Shown here: one piece after another, positions 10,876 through 23,005 of the stretch | Layout of the letters: each line of letters opens with the position of its first letter | Numbering within the stretch: position 1 is the stretch's first letter | Assembly (NCBI GenBank): GCA_037113605.1 | Contig: CM073734.1 | Span: forward strand, 15,255,924 to 15,319,923 | Source: Calophaca sinica | Taxonomy: Eukaryota; Streptophyta; Magnoliopsida; Fabales; Fabaceae | Length of the DNA stretch: 64,000 bases | Reading direction: 5' to 3' | Notes under the pieces: generated by a model | Database searches by the model: none | The model's input: only the letters and a program-made list of their open reading frames with translations | What the model was told of the DNA's origin: nothing | Translations under genes and position numbers: made by a program

Positions 10876-12030
10876 CTAACGTTTCCCTTTAGCCTTTGCT
10901 GCATTCACCACTGGTTCAGCCTTAGGAGCTTTACAGTCTCTAGCCATGTGTCCCGGTTGCCTGCAATTGTAGCACATGGTGCTCTCTTCAGTGCAGTTGC
11001 TTGCATAGTGCCCCGGCTTGCCACAACGGTAACAGACTAGTCCTTCTCTGGTCTGACTCCCACCACTCGAGTTCGGAGCCATCGGATGGTACTGCCCCTT
11101 ATTGCTCCCTTGAGGCCGGCTGTAAGGCTTCTTCTATTGTTTTCCCTTCAGATTAAACTTCTGACCTTGACTCTAGGGTCTCACAGGTCCGCCTGTACCA
11201 CTCCTCTTCTTGTTGTTCCTCACCTCTTCCACTTCAACACACCTATCAATCAATTCCTGAAGGTTCCGGATTCTCAAAGACACCACAAACTTCTGAATGT
11301 CGAATCTTAGTCCCCGCTGAAACCTATCACTCAACCAACTCTGATCTGCCCGATCACGAAATGGACTTAAGTACCTCGAAAGCGATTCAAACTTGGCGGC
11401 ATATTTCGATAACATCATGTTACCTTGATGTAGACAAAGGAATTCTTGCTCTTTTTCCATTCGTGCAGTCACAAGAAAGTACTTCTCCAAAAACCTCCTG
11501 CGGAAGGTCTCCTAACTAATCTCCTGATGCTCAGCCGTTAACAACTGTTAGACTCCCTTCCACCAGTACTCAGCATCTCCCAGCAGTAAATAAGACGCAT
11601 AATTCACCTTGACATTATCGGGACAGTGGAGTGCTTCAAGAATCTTCTCTATCTCCTAGACCCACATATCTGCCTTGTCTGGATCCAGTTTACCATAGAA
11701 CTTCGGTGGATCATGCTTGCGAAATTCGGCCAATCCTCTAGTCTCTGCATCCCTCTCGGCCCTCTGTTGTTGTTGCAGATTATGTTGGTTCATGGCGGCA
11801 GTCTGTTACGCCACAGCAGCAGATTGTTGAGTCACAACAGCCGATTGTTGCGCCATTTTCACTGCCATCTCGGTCATTGCTTGAATTACTCGATCCATGT
11901 TGGTGTTATCAGGTCTGGCCGTAGCGTCTCTGCGAGGTGGTATTAGATTCTTACAAGGTCCAAAACCTGTCAGAACCTCACAATCAAGGGATATGCTGAC
12001 ACACATTGCTTCAATCGAGAAACAATTCAA
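10876..12030 (-). pseudogene. gag capsid/nucleocapsid region
   Basis: The frame is broken by several stops. Readable pieces are MDRVIQAMTEMAVKMAQQ (11890-11830), EFRKHDPPKFYG-like (~11720), and YFLVTARMEKEQEFLCLHQG through SLSRYLSPFRDR and ELIDRCVEVE (11490-11173), which is the retrotransposon gag domain. Two CCHC knuckles follow at 11040-10920, CYRCGKPGHYASNC and CYNCRQPGHMARDC. It would package the element RNA. Confidence 0.88.
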
Positions 12031-12157
12031 AAAATTATAGGCATAACTGCTTCACTCAACAAACAATCTCAACAACATCCCAACCGGTACCCGACAAACA
12101 TACCCCGACACAGTGACCAGCTTAGTGTTCCCTACACACAGTCCGATTAGAACCAAA

Positions 12158-12171
12158 CTGCTCTGATACCA
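12158..12171 (-). other. Primer binding site (initiator tRNA-Met type)
   Basis: On the minus strand TGGTATCAGAGCAG lies 4 bases inside the 5' LTR, the standard plant PBS complementary to the 3' end of initiator tRNA-Met. It fixes the orientation of the element as minus. Confidence 0.88.
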
Positions 12172-12269
12172 CTATTGTAACGCCCCATTTCTGAAACGCT
12201 AAAAACAGGAACTTAACTCTAAATGCGACGCACTTTTTAAATATTACTCTTGTATCCTTTGGAAAATGC

Positions 12270-12272
<3 letters not shown>

Positions 12273-12327
<55 letters not shown>
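12273..12327. repeat. (TA)n microsatellite in the 5' LTR
   Basis: About 55 bases of alternating T and A. The corresponding place in the 3' LTR (3751-3766) has about 16 bases, so the array changed length after insertion. A second array lies at 12429-12459. Confidence 0.9.
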
Positions 12328-12328
<1 letters not shown>

Positions 12329-12427
12329 TTTTTTTAAAACAAACGTCTTTTACAAAGTACATACAGAGTAACCACAGCGTATAGAAACATGATGTAATGT
12401 GAAGGTAGAAGGACAAAATGCACTGAA

Positions 12428-12465
<38 letters not shown>

Positions 12466-12749
12466 GTCCAAGGATAGTCATAACAGTACGTACAAAATAC
12501 AAGAGTGAATAAATATCCACGAGGAGAACGTACCTAAAGTATGAGAACCCTCATGAGAGTAATCATACTCCTGGGGTACTCTCGGCAGTTACCCACGCAG
12601 GGGCTACTCCAAAAGTATACTTCCAGTCTACCCAACTGTACACAAAAGCTACCTCAAAAGGACTGACTGGTCACCACTCCAAAACTATAAACAACAGACA
12701 GACCCCACAGCCAACCAAAACATATAAACAAGCAGACAGTCGACACCAA

Positions 12750-15700
12750 CTAAACATCGCTGCCCGGATGCTCATATGGGTCCTTCTCATCATCTTCCTC
12801 CATCGGGTCATCCTCATCCTCGTCGGTCAGGTCTATAAAAGGTACAGACGCTGGTACTCCCTCGGGCACGTCCTTGTCAACTAGCACATCATCAACAAAA
12901 CCTGCGTCGCTACAACTGTAACACCCCAATTTTCATATTAATACATACGTATATATGCCTGAATATATTAATAATTTTTGTGATAATTTTTATGTAAGTT
13001 ACTTTGGAAATTAGTACTTTTATTAATGCTTTATTGTTTTATTATTATCTTTATTTTTGTAAAACATTAGTTTGAAATATTAATATTATCTTGTTAATAA
13101 TTATTTAAATTTAAGGAGTATTGGAATGATATTCTATTATTATTCTTAGTACTATTGTTAAGAGAGAATTGTAACACCCTCAAATTTGAATTTTTAGGAT
13201 CTATAAATTGTGTGCTCATAATGATAATTTTGTGATAATTTGTGTGTGTTTGCCTTAATAATTAGTATATTTTAATTAATACTAGTTTACTATATTTTTA
13301 TTAAATATTAGTTTTGAATTTGTTATAGATATTTTAGAATAATGTTATATTTTTTTAAAAATTAGTAAAAACATGAATTTCTTTAATTGAGAATAGTTTA
13401 GAAAAAATATAATTATTATATACATTATTATATATATAAATATATGTGTGTGTAGTGCTGATGCTTTAAAAACAAAATTGGGCTTTTTTTTATCAACAAA
13501 AGAATGGGCCACGTTTCTTTTTCTTTCCAGCACCCACCAAGCCACGCGTTTCAAACTCTCAAATGTTAATAATTGTTCATCGTCTTGCTCACGCGTTCGG
13601 CTGAAAAAAAAATACGAAACCCTTATTTTTTTTCTTTTCTCTTCTTGTTCTCTCATCCTGGACCACGAAAAAATCCCAAAACTTACAACCCAACTCGAAA
13701 TCGACCAAAGAACACGTTTCCGGCCTCTGTTCGTTAAACCGCGGCTCCGTTCGTCGCGTTTATTTACACTGGGCGAGCTGTAATTTCACTTTTTTGGACA
13801 CCACAGTTTTCGGTTCGAAAAACGGACGTCGTTTTCGGATTCCTCGCGTCGAAACTTTCAGAAAACAATACTCCTTTGCTCGATTCGGTGAAGTTGATGT
13901 CGGACCCTTCTTAACCCCTTTGTCTCGGTATGGCGTTCTCCGGTCACTCTTTTTGCTTCTTTTTAATTTCGTTTCAGCCTTAAAAATTCTGAAAAAATAT
14001 ATTATACTAATTATTATTTTTGCCAGCCGTGTTTCGCTTCTTCCAGAATTTTATCCTGTGCTCGATTGGTGCTCAAATTGTCGTCAGAGCTGGCTTTTCT
14101 TCGCCTTGGAATACTTCAAGCTTTTTATTGAGGTAAGGGGGTAGATGGATACAAGATTAGTGGGCTCACGAATATAATTAGGCAATAGGGACGTCCCATG
14201 GTCCCTAGACTTGGCGCGGTTGTGCAAAATAAGTACCATTGCCATTGTAATGGGAAAATTTGATATTAAATTATGTCATGATGTTAATGTTAATTGAAAT
14301 TGTCTTATAAGGTGTTGTTTGAATTGATGTGTTACGATGAAATGTCATGTATGGATCATATGATGATTTGGTTGTCTTGGCTTGTTATTGATAAATGTAT
14401 GTAAATGTGTTTAAATGAGATTGCTTGTTGCTATTTGATGTTCTGAATTTGTTGTGTTGAGTGAGAGCTAGATTATCATAGAGTGGTTTGTTATACTTAG
14501 ATTTTCTACGTGGTATATCATGGTTATGTGAAAGGATAAAGTATGGATGATGGGTGTAATTGTTAGGAGTTAACTAAGAAATAATGATATTTTTAGCGTT
14601 TAAGTTATGGTACAAGCAAGTCTTAGGACTAGGATATGATGGTCATATTGTGGTGTCGGTGGTTTAAATGCTTTAGAAGCAAGATTTGGTGTTATGAGTA
14701 TTTCAGCCTAGTTGACAACTTAGAGTAATAGTTATACAGAAAAATTATGCAGAAAGATGACTAAGTCTAGAATTATTTTAGCAAAGTCTCACTAATTGAA
14801 TTTTTAAATTCAGGATATAATAAGTATTGACCCAAACTCTCTTGGATAGTGTCCTATAATTTTAGGGGAGTAGTACGGTACGTCCGGTCAAATAAGTAAG
14901 TTGAAACACTTGAGTTAAGAGTTGGAAATTTAGTTAAGTTAGCCTAGACTTAGTGTGGTGAGGTAGGTTGATAACTTGGACTTGTTCCAAGATTGTGGGA
15001 AATTTGTCAGTTTACTGACGAGTAGTACCTTGTTATCGTTGTTATAGCCGGCCGCTTGATGAGATGGTTGGTGAGTTGTTGTTGTTGTTGTTAGACACTT
15101 GCTTGGTTTGTGTTCATGCATCATATGTGTCTTGTTAAGTTAACGTTATTGGGGGTGAGCAACGATGATGCGATATAGTATCGGCCATGATGGGCAAGGT
15201 ACCCTACTGGGGGTCAATCGGGTAGGAGCGTTTTGTATCAAGGGGGTGGATAGCTACCACAGCTGGGGCGTGACCAATAAATATACCGGTTACCTTGACT
15301 AGACACTGTTCGTACTCAAGAGTGATGATGTTTTCTCACTCGCTCATCTGAGTTGGTTTGGATCCACATGTTCGGTGAAGTAGACGTTGTCTAGGATTGC
15401 ATAAGTACTCGTTGAGTCAACCATTCATGTTATGTGTTGATTAAGTTAACGTGTTGTATGCGCATTGCTTAAGCTATGTCCTTCGCCGTTTTGTGCTATG
15501 ATTGTATATGATGTCTAACCCCTTTTTGCTGTGGCTACTCATACACCATTGTGTATGTTTAGACGATGAGACTGCAGGTGACGATAACGACGTGGCTGAG
15601 GAGTGATCTATGGGCGCGGTCACCGTAGATTAGGATTTTCGATGTTTTGGTTATTATCGATGTTGTTATTTTCGAAGTAAATGTTTAGGGTCAGCTCTGA

Positions 15701-16442
15701 GACGTTGTGACATCGGGGTGTTTGTATAATGTGAATTTTATTCGTAACCGTCAATTGATTATTTCCGCATGTTTATGAGAGTGTGACGACTCTACCTTTA
15801 TTTATGAAAATTTTATTTGACTGTATTTTTTAGCAGTTACATTTTTCTTAATTTATTTTCGTAACGATAACATGCGGGGTAGAGGGTGTCACAACAACCA
15901 ACCCCGCCACACACTCCACAAACAGGAGAAGGATCCACCGGTGGAGTGGGGTTCCGAACGATCAAAAGGGATGTCGGTGCTGCCTCCGGCTCCACTACGG
16001 GGCTCGGGGTAGCTGTACGTGAAGTCGATGCTCCGACTGTCCAATGTCGAACACCCACACTCTTTCGAGCGGTTCTCCTAATCTTGGCACCTCTGGGCCA
16101 CAGCACATAACGAGTAGTAGTCCGCCTCGAAATTTCAAAACACCCTTCTGGAGAAGAAGAGAAAGCCTGTAGCACCCGGTCCTGCTGAATGCTACGCCAC
16201 GCATCCATAACCTACATCATCCGTACTGGAAAGCTTACTGTCCGCCTTGAGGTCTTCTGACGTAGTACCAGTTCGTCCACTCTAAAAGTCTGCACTACAT
16301 CCCCAGTATATACAACTCGACAGGAGATGGGGTCGAACTCTATCGCCGAGGGGACCTCCAAGTCCAGGAAATCAAACGCTATCTCCGGCAATGTCGTCAT
16401 CGCCGGGATCTCCATTGTCTTCACCATCGTCTGGGTTACCAT
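12750..16442 (-). pseudogene. LTR-internal accessory ORF, 5' LTR copy, split by insertion
   Basis: Two exon-like halves of one ancestral frame: 16442-15894 and, after the nested solo LTR, 12916-12750. The first half starts at ATG 16442 and has a single TAG near 16214; otherwise it is open to the insertion point, which falls inside the Cys cluster (VCGVCGGVGC). The second half reads GFVDDVLVDKD, then PFIDLTDEDEDDPMEEDDE and a TAG at 12750. Same architecture as 4169-4888 and 60816-61538. Function unknown; see findings. Confidence 0.75.
12917..15893 (+). mobile_element. Nested solo LTR (gypsy-like), 2,977 bp
   Basis: Starts TGTAACACCCCAATTTTC and ends TAGAGGGTGTCACA, flanked by the 5-bp TSD ACAAC (12912-12916 and 15894-15898), and sits inside the LTR ORF of the chromovirus. 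No PBS, PPT or gag/pol inside, so it is best read as a solo LTR. The plus orientation is a guess from the pyrimidine-rich leader around 13600-13680. The head (TGTAACACCC...) is repeated in diverged form at 13171. Short open frames at 13448-14144 resemble no known protein. Confidence 0.8.
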
Positions 16443-18992
16443 TATCAGTTGAAGGAACCACGGGAAAGGGTCAACTTCTCAAATAAGCATATACAATATA
16501 ACACAGCATAATATACAGAACAACAATGTGCATAAATGCCCTCCAATGCAACTAAATATCACTGTTTATGATTCCGGAATAACGAATATCGTAGATGAAT
16601 ACCAACCGTACTTTAGGGGACTCTTTCACCCTTGGTTATTCAGGTCGAAGTTCTACTGTAGACACAACACATGCCTTCTATGGAAGTTATACGCAACACA
16701 TGCCTCCCGATCGAAGTTATACCGCAGACGAGACACATGCCCTCCACCAACCCCAATGAATATGTCAACGCATATGACAATTTAATCAGGCATAATCAAA
16801 TATTTAAACATCCACATCAATTAAATATTCAACTAGCAATATCACCCACAATACATCTCAATCCAACAATACATTTCAATCCAACAAACCACAAACAATC
16901 ATCAGCACCAATAACACAGGTCATCCCTTTGGAACTCCGTGGAGTTAACAAAGAGGTAATCAAACAAGTGTGGGGGGCCGGAGTCAGAATACCAACCACT
17001 TTTACTAAGCCCACGAGATAATAACAATAAGCTTAAACAATAAAATGGAAGGGGTACGAGACCCTCACTTCGAACACTGAGGTTCTCAGACTTCTTCGAT
17101 TGGAAAGCGAATAAAAATCCTAAGCTTGTCTAGAAGTAGCCCTTACACTAACATACTATAGCAGGTAGTGAATGTGAAGTGCCCTTACTGAAGTTGCCAA
17201 GTCGCGTGTCCAAGAACGTCTCGATCACTCGCAGAACGAACTCGGATCACTCAAGTCCTAACACTCGGAACAAACTTAGCACAAATCTAGGGACTTAGTT
17301 CTAACTCCTTAGGCTCCCACAACCTAAAACCCTCTTACTAACCAAATCACTTACACTTAGAAACATAATTTGAAATACTTGTTTTTAAAGAATTACACAC
17401 ACTTAAAACTAACAACAATTAAAAGAATAAAATTCTGAAGACTAAAAGAAAATCATTTTCCTTTCCAACTTAAAATATGAAACAACATCATTTATCAAAT
17501 TCTTTTCTCAAAATCCTTGAGTCAAGGCTCCACTTGATTTCTTGGGTCTCAAGGAACCCAACTTACCTTATGTGCTTTATAGCCTAAAAATCCAAAACAA
17601 CTCCAAATTAATCCAATCACTTCCATAATTTTTGAAACTTATACAACAATCATGTACTACTATGTTAAATACTGAAAACACAAAAATTTTGCCTCCCAAG
17701 CCTAGTATAGCTCGCGGCCAACACACCCTTCTTCCAAAAAAAATTGCAAACTTCCAATTCAATTCAACAACATCATTCCATATGAAACTCCTTTCACAAA
17801 ACAACAAACTATTTCACAAAACAAAGCCTAATTCATGGCCAATCCCAAATTCAAGATTCAAGGGTTTCATGAAAAAACTTACTAATCCAACTTTCAATTC
17901 AAAACTAGTGACTAAAATAGCAACAAGAACATCTAATAAGCAAGAATCATCAACTAATTGAATTGATTCACCTCAAGATCACACAACCCCTCTTCTTCCC
18001 TTAGCGCCTAGGGTTCCAAGATTTGGGGATTTAAGTGCTCATTTCCTTCATTGATCATGATCAAGCAACCATTAAGACATAAAAAACAAGAACAAAGCAA
18101 GAAAAATGACTACCTCCTCCACCTATGGAGCTCGCGGCCTAGGGGCTGGTTATGCGGAGGAAATGTGGCTCTCAACTTGCTTAAATGAGGAGCTAAATGG
18201 TAGTGAAGAGAAGAAGGAACAAGTTGCCAAAAGTGTGGAAGAATGTTGGTGAAACAAACTCAAGAGATGAAGAGGAAGATGGCCATGGGTAAGCTCTCGA
18301 GCTTCTCTCACTAGAATGATGAAGATGAAATGAAATGAGGGGTTAGAGAGTGGGAGGGGGTTCAGCCAGCTGAACAAAAGGAGGGGAGGGATTAAAATAA
18401 ATACTAACTTAAGTAAACACATGGTTAAAAATCATTTAGAAAAAGTAATAAAAAGTTAATCACCCAAAAAGTGACACCTCTCACTAAAGTAAGATGCTAA
18501 TCCCATCAATTAGTCTAACCCATCTAATCTCTCATCTTTCATGATTACCCTCTAATCCTAGAGTCTTAAGAGTACTAAAAACACGGCATCGAGTAACCGC
18601 ATTACCGAAAAATTCGCGAAAAATTAATTTACCGAGAAATTAATTCACTGCGTGATAAAATATTATCTTAAATAATAAAAACAATCTAAAACACTCAAAA
18701 ATAATCACAACAAGTTATGATTTGATTTTCATCGAAATCGGGGTTCGTTTAGAATTTTATTTGTGGCAAAACTGCCCGATGATTCGAAACGCGACGAAAC
18801 TTCGTTAGAATTTTTCGACGATTTTCGAACCTTGAATTAATATAAAATACTAATTCTCAAATTCAATTTGATCTTGATTTAATTCAATCACTTGCTTAAC
18901 GAACAAAAAACTGCTTATTATAGCATAAATACAGCAAAATATACTATAATAACGCTAATAACGCATCGCGAAAATACGGGTGTTACAATAAC

Positions 18993-19448
18993 AATTAAAC
19001 AAATATCAAAGACATAGTAAAAGATCCCTCATCACCCTAGTGATGGATTTAGCTACTCATAGAATTTCTTAATAAATTGAATAACAAGAATCCAAACAAG
19101 AAATCATAACAGAAAAGAAAAGACGAGAGGCAAGAGGTAAAAACTAAAGTGGTCAAAAGACAAAAGCCCCTCTTTGAGAGAGAGTGAATTCCCCTTTCAA
19201 AAGGGTTAAGAATGCCTATTTATAGGTTTTTCTGCCCACTAGGTGGAACTGACTTCAAATCTGTGCGTTCTGGGCTTGGGTACGGTCGTACCGTCTTTAT
19301 ACACGACCATACCCCCTTATGTTCTCGGCGTTGGCTCGTACTTCTGCACTGGGTGCGGCCTGAATGCTTTGCGTACAATCGCACTGACCTTTGGTACGGT
19401 CATACTGGACTTTTTCTTTGGTGCCAGGCTGTACTGACCATGAGGTAA
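18993..19448. other. LTR-like non-coding stretch with GTACGG motifs
   Basis: No gene seen. It is part of the tandem-duplicated block and equals 22018-22494. It contains a TATTTATAGG element (19217-19226) and several near-palindromic TACGG/CCGTA words (for example GGTACGGTCGTACCG near 19277), a composition also seen in the Athila-like LTRs of this window. Probably a fragment of a decayed LTR; ends not identified. Confidence 0.35.
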
Positions 19449-21166
19449 TGTTGGATCGAGCGCTTACCACTAGGCCAAAAGCTATAGCTGTTAGTGAGGG
19501 TGCAACCTCGATTGTGACTTGTCCCACCTAGGCCTCCGCCACGAGACTATTGATGTCACAACCCGGCAACAATCTCCCCCTCGGCAATTGCTCCCGCTGG
19601 GAATCGAACACGTGACATTTGCTCTGATACGAATTGTTGGATCGAGGGCTTACCACTAGGCCAAAACCTATAACTATTAGTCAGGGTGCAACGCTTTCAA
19701 CATAACTGTAACAGCGCAAGCACCACGTGTCAACTCTGACTTGACCCCAAATATGGCAAAAACACAAGAAATAGGGGTTTGAATTGGATTTTATAAATCT
19801 TTTCGCAAATCTTGTGTATTTTTGAAAACTTTTTCAAAACAACTCTTTAACAAAATATCAACGTAAATAAGTAAAGATAAGAGAAGTGCAAGACACAATA
19901 TTTATACTAGTTCACTATCACCTAATAGCTACGTCTAGACCCTTCACACACTTGAAGGATTTCTCCACTATAATCAAATTGATTACACTTGATAGTATAC
20001 TACTGCCAAACTGGCTATACTCACAACTTCTTAGAACGACTTAGTGCAGTCAAGCCTCTAAGAAATACAGCTACTACTGGGCTAAATACAAGGTTCAAAA
20101 GTAGTTTGAAACAACAATAATAACTCTCAGCAGAGAGGATTTACAATGAAAAACCTAAGCACAAAGAATAGCTTTCTAATAGAAAGAATAAAACGTTTAA
20201 GTGCTTGTTCACTTGGTCTTAGAGACTTAGAATATTTTCTTGGTTGCTCACTGTCTCAGTTGTCCTAATGAAATCGTTTCGTTAACCTACTTCAGTGACT
20301 GAAGTAAGGTATATACAGCTAGGGTTATGAATAGTGTCGTTGTGGCCTAACAGCTCTTTTCACCAAAGGATAAAACTTAAGATCCGCTTTTGAGGCTTTT
20401 AGTGAGTCACGTCATTTTCAATTTTGTATATGTACATTGTCAAAGTTGTAAATCCCAGGATCTTGTCCCTTGTGAAGATATTTGAATATGAGACACTTCC
20501 AAAGCAAATCATTTCTGATGATTATTTTCGTTGACATTCCCTTTGGCCTTTGATTCCTCGTACATTAAAATACTCATCAATGAGGTCTCTTTAATACTTG
20601 AAGTAGCCTTTAATGAACTCTCAGTCTGATTTCCAATCAAAGCATCTTCCGAGTAGACGATGTTTGTCATTGAGATACTCTGTTCACCAGAGTGAGTTTG
20701 TATCGGAGGCAAGTTCTTCAGTACAGAATTTGTTGACCTTTCATATAATGGAGTCTTGTAGTATCAGACGAAGGTTTCCACTATGTAGTCTAATCAGAGC
20801 ATGATCTCATCAGAGCATGGTCTATCAGAGCGTTGACTACCATAAGAGCATTGGCCTTATCAGAGCATGATCTTTGGAGCGAGGCTATTAGACGATGATG
20901 TCATCAGCACTTTTCGGACGATCACTGTCAGACTCAGATGATGAATCGGAGGGTGAAATACATATAAAGGCATAGTCTTCTAAGACATTTCCATCTGATG
21001 AAAAGTGACTTCTGCACACTAACAAACACATCAGAGGATAAATTGTTCTATTAATTATTTGTTATCATCAAAACAATTAAAGGTCATTGTTTCTGAATCC
21101 ACTTGATTCTAACAGACCCCACCTGGGCCTCCGCCACGGGACAATTAATGCCACAACCAGGCAACA
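19449..21166 (-). mobile_element. TRIM element, copy A, split by a later insert
   Basis: Two short LTRs beginning TGTTGGATCGAG and ending CCGGCAACA/CAGGCAACA: 19449-19571 and 19635-19748 + 21121-21166. Between them (19572-19634) are a minus-strand PPT (GAGGGGGAGAT) and a degraded PBS, read TTCGTATCAGAGC on the minus strand. No coding capacity. The right flank is GTACG; the left flank GGTAA is a decayed partner. The intact counterpart is at 22495-22909. Confidence 0.7.
19749..21114 (-). mobile_element. LTR-like insertion (copia-type solo LTR?)
   Basis: A 1,366 bp block absent from the tandem copy and flanked by GACCCC (19743-19748 and 21115-21120). On the minus strand it begins TGTTAGAATCAAGTGGATTC, a start common among plant copia LTRs. 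The other end (minus strand ...TTTTTGCCATATTT) does not finish in CA, so the boundary is non-canonical. No coding region or tRNA-primer site is visible. Confidence 0.55.
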
Positions 21167-21611
21167 GTACGCCCTTACTGCTATGTGCAATTAGGTATGG
21201 CCGTACTGACTTTAGATAAGGTCGTACTGAATGTCCAGAATCACTAAAATATGCTCAAATCTAGCCAGAATCTTCCCAAAATTCAGTCAAAAAAATTACT
21301 AACCTGTGAGTGAGTCAATGTGGTCCCGGTCGTAGTGATTTCGTGAAGGTGGCTTCAGATCTACTAAAAAAACAAATAAGAATGAATGTATGTAATTTTT
21401 TTATGACATAGAGAAATATAAAGAGTTATAGGGAAAAACTTACTGTGAGAGGAAAGATTGAATAGGACGAAAAATAAATGCAGTGGAAGAATGCAGTACT
21501 GTAACAACGTAAGGGAAAGACCGAAGTGTAGTTACCAAGTAGGGAAAAAGCCTGCGCAAGTTAAAAGAAGCAGGGAAGAAAAGCCTGCACGAGTTATATA
21601 GAGGAGAAAAT

Positions 21612-21929
21612 TACCGTGGGCTTTACGGCCCTCGCTATTGGGCAGAAATTCCGAAGTGCAGTTACCGTGGGCCTTATGGCCCTTGCTATTGGGTGGAGAA
21701 ACCGAAGTGCAGTTACCGTGGGCTTTATGGCCCTCGCTATTGGGCGGAGTAAACAAGGTCGCAGTTATGTCAGAATGGTCATCTGCTTTTACGTACCGTG
21801 GGCCAAAAGCCCTCGCTAACGGTGAGCATATTGTTTCCTACGTCCCAGGCCCTCGGTACCCAAAAATATACCTACCACAATGAAACCCTCGCTAATAGTC
21901 TACAGGTAAGTAATGAAATTCTTGCAGTG
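21612..21929 (-). mobile_element. CACTA 5' terminal fragment (duplicate)
   Basis: Same GTGGGCCTTATGGCCC repeats as 3223-3480 and terminal AATTCTTGCAGTG at 21917-21929, one base different from the copy at 3551-3563. It was carried along with the segmental duplication rather than inserted by itself. Confidence 0.65.
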
Positions 21930-22201
21930 ACTAATTTATTAAGGATTGGCCAGATCCTATGGGATTAAGCACACTAAGAACAACACATTCAATATGATAA
22001 TAAGAAAACGCATAATAACAATTAAACAAATATCAAAGACATAGTAAAAGATCCCTCATCACCCTAGTGATGGATTTATCTACTCATGGTATTTCTTAAT
22101 AACATTGAATAACAAGAATCCAAACAATAAATCATAACAGAAAAGAAAAGACAAGAGGCAAGAGGCAAAAACTAAAGTGATCAAAAGACAAAAGCCCCTC
22201 A

Positions 22202-22203
<2 letters not shown>

Positions 22204-22231
<28 letters not shown>
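22204..22231. repeat. (GA)n microsatellite
   Basis: About 28 bases of alternating G and A. Copy A has only a short GA stretch at the equivalent site (19176-19188). Confidence 0.9.
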
Positions 22232-22232
<1 letters not shown>

Positions 22233-22494
22233 TTCCCCTTTTAAAAAGGGTTGAAAATGCTTATTTATAGGCTCTGCTGCGCACTAGGTCAAACTAGCTT
22301 CAAATCTGTGCGTTATGGGCTTGGGTACGGCCGTACCGTCTTTATACACGACCATACCACCTTATGTTCTCGGTGTTGGCTCGTACTTCTGCACTGGGTG
22401 TGGCTTGACTACTTTGGGTACAGTCGTACTAACCATTGGTACGGTTGTATTGGACTTTTTCTTCGGCACCAGACTGTATTGACCATGAGGTACG

Positions 22495-22909
22495 TGTTGG
22501 ATCAAGCGCTTACCACTAGGCCAAAAGCTACAGCTGTTAGTGAGGGCGAAACCTTTTCTACTTAACCGTAATAGCCCAAGCGCCATGTGTCGACTGTGAC
22601 TCATGTGTTGACTGTGACTTGACCCCACCTGGGCCTCCGCCACGGGACAATTGATGCCACAACCCGGCAATAATCTCCCCCTCAGCAATTGCTCCTGTGG
22701 GAATCGAACACGCGACCTTGGCTCTGATAAAAATTGTTGGATCGAGGGCTTACCACTAGGCTAAAAGCTATAACTGTTAGTCATGGCGCAACCGTTTCTA
22801 CTTAACCGAAACAACCCAAGCGCCACATGTCGACTTTGACTTGAACCCACCTGGGTTGAACCCACCTGGCCCTCCGCAACGGGATAATTGATGCCACAAC
22901 CAGGCAGTA
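22495..22909 (-). mobile_element. TRIM element, copy B
   Basis: 415 bp. LTRs 22495-22672 and 22735-22909 both begin TGTTGGATC. The internal 62 bp hold a minus-strand PPT (GAGGGGGAGAT) and a mutated tRNA-Met-type PBS (TTTTATCAGAGC on the minus strand). Flanked by GTACG (22490-22494) and GTACA (22910-22914). No ORF; it would need enzymes from another element. Confidence 0.78.
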
Positions 22910-23005
22910 GTACACGCCTACTATTGTGCGTAGTTTGGTAAGGTCGAACTGAATGTCCAGAATCACTAAAATATTCTCAAATCTTGCCAGAATCTTCCCA
23001 AAATT

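Larger units (their letters stand above)
3654..18987 (-). mobile_element. Ty3/gypsy chromovirus, Tekay/Del-like, full length, nested
   Basis: A complete but inactive element: LTR 3654-7432, coding region on the minus strand 7433-12030, LTR 12176-18987. It is flanked by a 5-bp target-site duplication ATAAC (3649-3653 and 18988-18992), and the same flanking sequence is uninterrupted in the tandem copy near 22010-22030. The PBS (12158-12171), PPT (7433-7447) and the order gag-PR-RT-RH-INT-chromodomain are all visible. The chromodomain places it among chromoviruses; the Tekay/Del call rests on the very long LTR (~3.8 kb) and gag/INT wording. The 5' LTR is enlarged by a nested solo LTR (12917-15893). 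Confidence 0.92.
12176..18987 (-). repeat. 5' LTR of the chromovirus (split by a nested LTR)
   Basis: Starts TGTAACGCCCCATTTC and ends CGGGTGTTACA on the plus strand. After removing the insert 12917-15893 and one TSD it is about 3.83 kb, against 3.78 kb for the partner LTR. It holds a much longer TA array than its partner. Apart from the LTR-internal ORF, 16450-18987 has no recognisable gene. Confidence 0.92.
2894..21283. repeat. Tandem segmental duplication, copy A (interrupted)
   Basis: The sequence made by joining 2894-3653, 18993-19748 and 21121-21283 matches 21286-23005 almost base for base in the same order. Copy A therefore existed as one ~1.7 kb block directly next to copy B, and was later split by the chromovirus (3654-18987) and by an LTR-like insert (19749-21114). 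The block contains the 5' end of the old CACTA element, an LTR-like stretch and a TRIM. Confidence 0.85.
21286..23005. repeat. Tandem segmental duplication, copy B
   Basis: Directly follows copy A. It reproduces, in order, the old CACTA 5' end (21612-21929), the LTR-like stretch (21930-22494) and the TRIM (22495-22909), plus about 95 bp beyond. It lacks the chromovirus and the 1.4 kb insert, so it preserves the pre-insertion arrangement. Confidence 0.85.

Noticed and set aside
13448..14144. Two plus-strand frames of 111 and 116 codons in the nested solo LTR
   Set aside because: No recognisable domain, no continuity with each other, and no second copy in the window to test conservation.
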